From Cryptomeria japonica (Eukaryota > Streptophyta > Pinopsida > Cupressales > Cupressaceae): DNA of 64,000 nt. The notes below the pieces were generated by a model. It did not search any database. It worked only from the letters and a program-made list of their open reading frames with translations, and was not told the DNA's origin. Below are positions 57,051-64,000 of the stretch, piece by piece (positions within the stretch are counted from its first letter, which is position 1; the number at the start of each line of letters is the position of its first letter). Both the position numbers and the translations under genes were made by a program. The DNA is taken from positions 821,125,896 through 821,189,895 of the forward strand of contig NC_081414.1 in NCBI RefSeq assembly GCF_030272615.1. The letters run 5' to 3'.

Positions 57051-57282
57051 ACTCTTCAGGGGCTCCTCCAAGGGTAACACAGTTTGTTTCATCCCATTCG
57101 CTACAATAGTGTATATTTTCTTTCTTCCATCATGTATTACCTGTCTATCAAAATGCCAAGGTCTACCCAACAAAAGGTGACACATATCCATAGGCATGAT
57201 ATCACAGAAAACTTCATCATGATAATTCCTAATTTTCAATTTCACCAAGCATTTCTCACTTACTAACAACTTATGATCATCC
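57051..57282 (-). pseudogene. Element K protease, C-terminal part
   Basis: DDHKLLVSEKCLVKLKIRNY, then FCDIMPMDMCHLLLGRPWHF and DRQVIHDGRKKIYTI, the conserved protease tail. It continues the 58118-58340 part across solo LTR L. Confidence 0.75.
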
Positions 57283-58117
57283 TGTTGGCATATGCACACT
57301 CCAATGAGACATTGTATGTGATTGAAGGTTTTGTCATTGATGGCAACCTTGCAATCCTATGGCACCGGCAAGACATTATACTGGCAAAGCATTACACAGG
57401 CAAGTTAGTGCACCGGCATCAACAGATCAGACTCTACACCAGCACTTAGGACACCGGCACCAGCATAGAAGAAAGGAAGCATACCGGCATAGAGGCTGAC
57501 AGGATTTTGGTATATTATATTTTGTTTATTATTGTAAAAATGTGTAAGCCGACTTGGTGATTTGTAAAATGACTCTTATATATAAAAGAGATCATTGTAG
57601 ACATTTGATATAAGTGAAGTTGAAGCATTAAGGAAAATATTAGGCAGACCTAATGTGTGAAATATAGGTTATGAGGTATATGTAAAGAACAGAGCAGGAA
57701 CTAGTACTGAATCTAGCATTGAAGATGCTATTGTAAAGCAGTACAAGATATTGGATTTGTATAATCCTTATTGTAAGTCAGTGTGACTTCCCATTGAGTA
57801 GTGAGCTCTAGGTAGTTGGCCTTCTTGCATGTGCAGGCCCCTATTGTAAGTAATATTCTCTTGTTGGCCAGTGAGTGAATATTGTGGGTCACAAATCCCA
57901 CCGAGGTTTTTCCCACACTAGGTTTCCTCATTAAAATCTTGTGTTATGGTGTGCTTTTCATGTGGATGTTCTTGATTCTATTTATTGCATTATTTCTTAC
58001 ATACCAGTACACTGTTATATTATGTTCTACATGTTTTAAGTTAAGAAATTATAATTACCAGTTAGATACTGATTCACCCCCCCCCCCCCCCTCTCAGTAT
58101 CTATGGGATCCCTAACA
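57283..58117 (+). mobile_element. Element L: solo LTR of the C/H family (835 bp)
   Basis: TGTTGGCATATGCACACTCC...GATCCCTAACA with perfect duplication CATCC (57278-57282, 58118-58122). Same architecture as the C and H LTRs: start motif, CACCGG-rich block (57362-57485), GTAAGCCGAC, GGGCCTGC-type block, and a C-run (14 C at about 58077-58090) before CTCTCAGTATC. Its middle differs clearly, so it is another subfamily. No internal part remains. Confidence 0.92.
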
Positions 58118-58340
58118 CATCCTGAATCCATGCTATCTGATAAGGCTTAGGGTGTTTCAAACTTTTCAACTTCAATTTATTCACCATTTCTTCTGAAACA
58201 AGATTATCCAAATTACCACTATCAATAACTACTTTACAACACTTATTGGATACTTTACATCTAGTCTTGAAAAAATTTCATCTTTGCAAGGGCTCTTCAT
58301 CCTCTTTGGTATGACATTAGGGTCTCCTCATCATCACCAA
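58118..58340 (-). pseudogene. Element K protease, active-site part
   Basis: KVSNKCCKVVIDSGNLDNLV carries the D-S-G active site, followed by SEEMVNKLKLKSLKHPKPYQ and IAWIQD at the L insertion point. Confidence 0.75.
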
Positions 58341-59463
58341 TTATCCATCTTCCAGTTTGGTAGCTGATTCGGTGGGGCTTTCTTCTACCAATGTTTTTCT
58401 CCCAGTGTTCTCTGTCTTCTTACATTTGAAAGTGAAATGTCTTTCTCCTCCACACTTAAAGCAAGTACCTCTAAACACTATGTCATCTTTTCCCAAACTT
58501 TCATTCCGATAACTATCAGGTTCTCTCCTCCAGTAGAAATTTCTATCATCCTTCTGGTATGAATTACCACTTTTTCTTACTTCCTTGTGCATGTTCTGAT
58601 CTGTAAAGGTTCCTCTTACTCTGTAATATCCTCTGTCTCCTTGAAATCTTCCTCTAAAAAACCTTCCACCTATACCTCTCTATCTCTGCTCATGTCTTTT
58701 GTTCAACTTCTCTTCTTCTTTCAAGGCATATTGGTAAGCTTCTTCAACACTATGCAACTTGATCAAATTGAGTTCATCTTGTATAGACATCCACAATCCA
58801 TTCAAATATCTTTCAACTTGTTCAATCTCATCATCGATATGTCTGGATTTGATATTCAACTTGTAGAATGCTTCGGTACACTCCTTCAAACTAGATTCTT
58901 TCTACTTCAAGTTCTATAACTTCAGAACTAGATTTACTTGGTAATCAGCTGACATAAACTTTGATTTTAACTTGGTAACCATCTGCTCCCATGATTTGAT
59001 CCTTTCTTTGCCTCTTCTCTATCTATCAACCTGCAAATGCTCCCACCAAAGAGATGGATGACCTTTCAACTGGGTACATGCATATTTCACCTTTCTTTCC
59101 TCTATAGTGTTCTTAATATCCAAATACTTCTCCATCTTTGAGATCCATTCCATCAATTCATCTAAATCCAACTTAACATCATACTCCAGTGGGGTAAAAT
59201 AAGGTTTGCTATTCGCCCTACTCAAAACCCTCAAGAATCTCACTTCATCTAGATCGATCGCCAGTGGGTTTGCTACTTGTTCTGTCAATGCTTCTTCTTC
59301 TTTATCTTCACTTACATATTGAATATGTATACCTTTTCTCTAGGCTATTTCAATGACTTCCAACCAGGCTTCAATTCCTCTCAAGATTTCCATCACAATA
59401 GGGTCTGCATTCCCACACACTCTGCCATTCCTATTTCCTCTTCACACCTTCTTTGTTGGCATT
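58341..59463 (-). pseudogene. Element K gag
   Basis: From the right: VRFLRVLSRANSKPYFTPLE, DELMEWISKMEKYLDIKNTI, CTQLKGHPSLWWEHLQVDR (gag capsid domain). A stop-rich stretch follows, then YLNGLWMSIQDELNLIKLHS and AYQYALKEEEKLNKR, an Arg/Gly-rich FRGRFQGDRGYYRVRG, and zinc knuckle CFKCGGERHFTFKC (H displaced by one). The N-terminus is lost at 59463. Confidence 0.8.
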
Positions 59464-59624
59464 TGCATGAAGATTGCATTAATGATATGTTATGTTTTCA
59501 TTGATGTCAATTAACTAGTAATGATATTATTGATATTGTTGTAATGATGTTTGTAACTGATAGGAAGAGCTAGTGAAGGAACCTATAACCGGTAAGAATA
59601 ATTTGTCGTATGCTGGCATCCTAA
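59464..59624 (+). repeat. LTR 5' fragment
   Basis: TGTTGGCATTTGCATGAAG and CATTGATGTCAATTAAC resemble the start of the C/H/L LTRs in plan but not in detail. It ends against sequence of another kind near 59625. It seems to be the first 160 bases of an LTR of a further family. Confidence 0.4.
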
Positions 59625-59867
59625 ACCCAAGACCGAACTATCTCTATAATATAATTTGCTTTTTGTTTATATACTTCTATTATAGCTAGGATTTCCTTAT
59701 TTGGTTATATGTTTTTAATATTTAGTGGCTTTGATATATTAAATTAGTTGTTTAATTTATGTTATTTTTCATCCCTTGGCTCATGAGAGTGCCAGTAAAG
59801 TGATGTAGTGCAAAGGCAAATTTGTTCCTTGGGATCGCCTCTCATAGGATTTTCTCTTTCACTCTGC
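59625..59867 (+). repeat. Fragment related to element A's LTR end
   Basis: CTATTATAGCTAGGATTTCC, TATGTTATTTTTCATCCCTT and GCCAGTAAAGTGA match 1800-2048 in order. It ends CTCTGCA as the left copy ends TCTACA. It may be A's 3' LTR or a fragment of another copy. Confidence 0.55.
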
Positions 59868-60736
59868 ACTTTGGATCACCTCTCACAAGATCTACTCTTT
59901 GCAAATTTTTGGATCAAAAATGTTTTGTATGAACTCAAAACAGTTTATACTTTCTGTCGTCACCTTTAGGTATTTCCTTAATCCATGCAATCACAAATTC
60001 TGGTAGATTTCAAATTCAAATCTTTTCGCTCTTTCTCTGAATGCCACTACATAATTCCACCAACTACTCATTCAAATTTGCCACTACATCCTACAAAAAT
60101 AGCGACTTTTGGGTTGAGTTCAATATTTTAAATGCAAACCAAAAAATCTGCAAGTAATCATGGCTTAACTGCATGATGACTGAAGTTGACTTCACCAACC
60201 TTTAGTTTGGAATATACACAAGCTCACTAACTCACCTTTTGCCATCGCAACTATGTAACTGATCACCACTTTGAGATTTACGATGACAACCTATCTTATT
60301 TTTGCTTCACCGATCTATTGGTATAGCACCAGGCTCTTCATTACCGGTTCATCCTTTAATGTCAGTTTGCAGTACTTCCATCAAGCCTCTTCTCTAATTT
60401 GCCAATGAGGTTCTGGTTTGCATAAAACCTCAAGCCTTCTTGCCTAAGTCACCTTCTGTGACTTCATCATTATTAGAATGACCAACCTGAAGGTCTGATC
60501 TCAACATCGATCTTCTTGAATAACAGACTGGTTAGCTTAGTATGTCTTCCCTTGAGCTGATTGACCCTTGATCATCTGTCTCTGATGTTGCTTCCCTATT
60601 GTTTACAAGTCATCACTTTTTCTACTGATATACACCACTCCACCAGTACCATTCCACCAATCAGTGTTAGTCATCAATGAAAAACCTCAAATAATGTACC
60701 GCTTCTTTGGATTAACCGGTTTTATCAATGCCAACA
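59868..60736 (-). repeat. Element M 3' LTR (right end clear, left end unknown)
   Basis: The right end ATCAATGCCAACA abuts a polypurine tract (60737-60751), so LTR sequence lies to its left. The left border cannot be fixed because the second LTR is outside the window. No gene in this stretch. Confidence 0.55.
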
Positions 60737-61129
60737 ATCTCCCCCTTTTGGCATTGATTGCAACACTTCAGAATTTGTCTTATCAGTTTCTCCTGCATGT
60801 ACATTCTTTATTTCTATACTGGTCATTACTTCTTCTATGAGTAATCAATATCTCCCCCTAACACTGGCAATTCTCTATTTCCAACAAACCACTCTAACCA
60901 CTTTTGGCAACCCTCTACTTCAGCAACTTCAGCTCAACACCACTTACCAATACTCAAACATTATAATCATATCTCCCTCTTTGACTATAATGCTAAAGAT
61001 GTATTTTAGTACACATACAATACTACTCCCCCTAACCGGAGTAGTCCACCCCTATCAATCTAGTCTTAGAAATTTTTCATAAAGAAATCATACTAGATTG
61101 ATGTAGAGCCCCTTTTTTTTTACTTTAAT

Positions 61130-61784
61130 GCAGGTAGGGGTATCACCCCTAGCTTACCTCTAAGGTATTCAAAGGTATCCTTCTATAGTGGCTTGGTGAA
61201 GATATCAACCACCTTTTCTTTTATTAATATATACTCCAACCTCACTTCCTTGTCTTGTACTTGTTCCCTGAGGTAGTAGTATTTGATAGCTATATGATTT
61301 GTCTTGGAGTGCATCACCGAATTCTTAGATATGTCGATAGCACTGGTGTTGTCACAGTGAATCACCACAGGTTCAATCACCTTTCTTGGATACCTTCCAA
61401 TAATTTCTTGATCCATACTATCTATGTACAGTTGATTACAGCAGCCACATACTCAGCCTCAGCTGTGGATTGAGAGATGCAATTTTGTTTCTTGCTATTC
61501 CATGACACAATCCTATCTCCAAGAAAGAATGCACCTCCACTAGTGCTCTTTTTATCATCAATGTTCCCTGCCTAATCTGTATTGGTAAAGACAGTTAAGT
61601 TGAAATCTCCCTTATGTGGATACTAGAGACCATACTCATCAGTCCCCTTAAGGTATCTAAATATTCTCTTGACTGCCACCATATGAGTCTCTTTCGGATT
61701 TGCAGAAAATCTGGCAACCAAGCCAACAACTTGTGCTATATCCGGTCTATTGTGTACTACATATTGCAACTTACCAATCATGGA
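61130..61784 (-). pseudogene. Element M RNase H
   Basis: SMIGKLQYVVHNRPDIAQVV, KRIFRYLKGTDEYGL, NIDDKKSTSGGAFFLGDRIV, SQSTAEAEYVAAAVN, VIHCDNTSAIDISKNSVMHS and DIFTKPL, with stops replacing Tyr, Asp-Trp and Asn-Ile partners. The first catalytic Asp region reads FTNTD-stop-AGN, so it is damaged. Confidence 0.8.
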
Positions 61785-62640
61785 TCAGTTAAGTGTCTCA
61801 TTCACTTCACGAGACTCATCATTTTTGGAGAGCTTGCAACCTATAACCATTGGAGTTCCAATAGGTTTGCAATCTTCCATCCCAAAAGTCTTCAATATTT
61901 CCCTTATGTACTTGGTTTGGCTAATGAATATACCATTCTTTAGCTGAGATACTTGCACAATAATGAAGAATTTTATTTCACCAATCATGGACATTTTAAA
62001 CTCTTGCTTCATTTGTTCTGCAAAATCTCTGCTCATCTCATCATCTCTTCCAAAGATGATGTCATCTACAAAAAAATCTACAATTAGATGTTTTCCTTCT
62101 TCTCTGATCTTCAAATACAAGTCAATGTTGTCACTAGTTCTTATGAACCCTATGCTTAATAGATATGAGTGCAACCTCTCATGCCAATCTCTTGGTGCTT
62201 GTTTTAGCCCATATAGAGCCTTCTTCAGCCTACATACCATATCTCTTCCATCTTTTGATACAAACCCTTCCGATTGCTCTATGTACACTTTTTCCTCTAA
62301 AACACCATTCAAGAATGTCAATTTGACATCCATTTGGTAAACTTTGAATTTCTTGTAAGCAACATAAGCAAGCAAGATTATGTCCCCTTCCAACTTGGCC
62401 ACCGGGGAAAAGGTTTCTCCATAATCCAAACCTTCTTCCTGAGCATGCCCTTTGCAGACTAACCTTGCTTTGTTTCTTACTACTTGACCAGTTTCATCAA
62501 TTTCATTTCTAAACACCCATTTTCTGCCTATCACATTTTTGTTATCTGGTTTGGGCACTAGAGTCCAAGTTTTATTTTTGTCAATCTTTTCTAGTTCCTC
62601 CTCCATGGCTTTAATCTAGTCTTCATCTTTTAGAGTCTCC
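61785..62640 (-). pseudogene. Element M reverse transcriptase
   Basis: 273 open codons: TWTLVPKPDNKNVIGRKWVF, RLVCKGHAQEEGLDYGETFS, YQMDVKLTFLNGVLEEKVYI, ALYGLKQAPRDWHERLHSYL, the catalytic FFVDDIIFGRDDEMS, MSMIGEIKFFIIVQVSQLKN and GTPMVIGCKLSKNDES. Almost complete, but LTFLNG (for SAFLNG) and FIIVQV (for FLGLQV) are changed. Copies RNA into cDNA in intact relatives. Confidence 0.87.
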
Positions 62641-63690
62641 TTTTCTATTTTGGGCTCAATTTTGGAGAGGAGACAGGCATTCTCTCTTCCTCTTCTTCTA
62701 GTCAATAATCTTGCATCTTTGTTACCAATGATATTTTCAGCGGAGTGATTATTTCTGACATACCTTTCTAGTACCTGTTCATTTCTTGGAGCTTCTTCTA
62801 CCAATTCTGTAGGTTCTACTTGACATGCTTCCTCATTTTCTGCTACAACAGGATTCTCTTCAGCAGGTTCGATCGGTACAATGTACTCAAATCCTTGATA
62901 ATCCTCAGGTTCAATCTTGCTATCCTATTCATTTTTCCTAGAGAACGCATCCACTCTGACATTGGCACTCTCCACAATCTTACCGGTCCTTTTGTTCAAA
63001 CACTAATATTCTTTACTCTTTGTGGAGTAACCTAAGAAGGTTCCTTCATCACTCTTGGGATCAAACTTTCCAGAGTACTCATCCCTCTTGATAGAGCACC
63101 TTCTTCTGAATACCTTGAAATATCTCACATTGGGTGAGTATCCACACCATAATTCATAGGGATTTTTATTTTCCCCTTTCTTCACCTGTATCTAGTTCAA
63201 GGTATACACAACAGTGCTTACTTCTTCTCTCCAGAAGATATGTGGAATATCCTTCTATATCATTAGAGTCCTCACACAATCAATCAAAGTTATGTTCCTT
63301 CTTTCAGCAACCCCATTCTATTGAGGTGTTCTGGGTGCAAACATTTATCTCATAATCCCTCGTTCTTCACAATAATTCATGAACTTTTGATAGGTGAACT
63401 CTTGTCCTCTATCTGATCTTAGACATTTCAGATTCTTACCGATTCCTCTCTCTACTCAAGCCTTGAAAACCTTAAACATGTGAAAGGCTTCAGATTTTTA
63501 TTTCAAGAATACATCCCACATCATTCTTGAGAAGTCATCTACAAACAAGATGAAAAAACGGTCCCCATAGAAACTCTTGGTTCTCATAGGACCACACAAG
63601 TCTATATGAACTAGGTCCAGTACATTTTTAGATGAATAAGATTTGCTACTGAAACTGGACTAAGTCAACTTTCCTAGTTGGCATTCTTTA
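62641..63690 (-). pseudogene. Element M integrase and hinge
   Basis: NPYELWCGYSPNVRYFKVFR and DPKSDEGTFLGYSTKSKEY (C-terminal) are open at 63003-63185. Upstream to 63690 the core is stop-ridden but readable: CGPMRTKSFYGDRFFILFVD, DDFSRMMWDVFL, RTPQ-stop-NGVAERRNITLID. The hinge 62641-63000 includes ENACLLSKIEPKIEKETLKD. Confidence 0.75.
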
Positions 63691-64000
63691 CACATAGCAT
63701 TTTTCAGGTTTCATAATATTAGGCATACCTCTTACAAACTTCATTTTACTGTCTTTTTCTATGCTATCAAAGTTGACATGACATAGTCCTTTGTTCCACA
63801 ACCAACTATCTTCTACTTTTTCCATTAGACAAATACCTATGGTGGTGTCTAGGTGAAACAAATTACCTCTAGATTGTTTACCAGTAGCAATCAAACTTCC
63901 TGATTTATCATTTATTTTGCATATTCCTTCATTGAATTATAACCGGTAACCCTTATTTTGAAGTTGTGTAATACTTAACAGACTATATTTTAACCCTTCT
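63688..64000 (-). pseudogene. Element M GAG-pre-integrase, partial
   Basis: EGLKYSLLSITQLQNKGYRL at the very edge, then GSLIATGKQSRGNLFHLDTT, DSWLWNKGLCHVNFDSIEKD and RGMPNIMKPEKCYV (finger, frame shifts at the Cys pair). It continues past 64000. Confidence 0.78.

Larger units (their letters stand above)
54450..59463 (-). mobile_element. Element K: - strand chromodomain Gypsy (chromovirus), truncated
   Basis: Order on the - strand: gag with zinc knuckle, protease, reverse transcriptase, RNase H, integrase, chromodomain. That C-terminal chromodomain marks the chromovirus branch of Gypsy. Solo LTR L interrupts it between protease active site and polymerase. The integrase C-terminal half is deleted, no LTR of K is recognised, and stops occur throughout. 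The 5' end stops at 59463 within gag, next to LTR fragments. Confidence 0.82.
60734..64000 (-). mobile_element. Element M: - strand Copia, runs off the right edge
   Basis: Polypurine tract (- strand CCAAAAGGGGGAGAT, 60737-60751), 3' noncoding (to about 61130), RNase H, reverse transcriptase, integrase and the start of GAG-pre-integrase in the order expected. It is similar to E (same TPMV-KLSKNDES motif). Gag and 5' LTR are beyond 64000. Confidence 0.85.

Noticed and set aside
58680-58919. Frame on the + strand over K's gag
   Set aside because: The - strand frame has the gag domain and knuckle; the + strand frame is Phe/Leu/Ser-rich antisense.

Overview
The window is plant nuclear DNA made almost entirely of LTR retrotransposons. 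I found no host gene, no rRNA and no ordinary tRNA gene. Ty1/Copia and Ty3/Gypsy reverse transcriptases, initiator-Met-tRNA primer sites (TGGTATCAGAGC), a Tat-type Gypsy with a second RNase H, and a chromodomain Gypsy all point to a seed plant. Deep layering of old, decayed elements with no genes over 64 kb suggests a large genome, for example a conifer or other gymnosperm; that last step is inference. Nearly every element is broken, and many stops are TAG, TGA or TAA where relatives carry CAG, CAA, CGA or TGG codons.

The core (about 2-52 kb) is a set of nested insertions whose boundaries can be read to the base. (A) An old + strand Gypsy (putative LTR from 446, gag/protease to 3069) resumes at 50412. 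(B) A - strand Copia, 3070-50411, sits in its protease. (C) A + strand non-autonomous element, 3949-44224, sits in B's left LTR (target duplication catca). (H) A second copy of C's family, 33308-39960, sits in C's ORF2 (duplication ttgtc). A 2,461-base segment containing the C/H junction was then tandemly duplicated (6410-7023 plus 31461-33307), apparently by unequal crossing over. (E) A - strand Copia, 7024-31460, sits in the duplicated LTR. (F) A - strand Tat-type Gypsy, 9704-26141, sits in E's polymerase (duplication cttac). (G) A solo LTR, 14685-16149, sits in F's pol gene. (J) A 334-base miniature element, 28335-28668, sits in E's protease (duplication gcatc); both of its 135-base LTRs contain a tRNA-like sequence. 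Where the host protein was read across a junction (C/H, E/F, F/G, E/J), it rejoins in frame once insert and duplication are removed.

The right flank (52-64 kb) holds a decayed coiled-coil reading frame (- strand, about 52.3-52.9 kb), an unassigned stretch, a - strand chromovirus K (54450-59463) carrying a solo LTR (L, 57283-58117) of the C/H family, a patch of LTR fragments, and the 3' part of a further - strand Copia M (from about 60.7 kb) that runs off the window.

The parts most worth following up are the tRNA-bearing miniature element J and the C/H family. C and H have Copia-type ends, a coiled-coil protein with four zinc knuckles, and a roughly 1,160-codon ORF2 of unknown function, but no protease, integrase or reverse transcriptase. 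They share primer site, polypurine tract and LTR-end motif with Copia elements B and E, so they were probably moved in trans by such elements.
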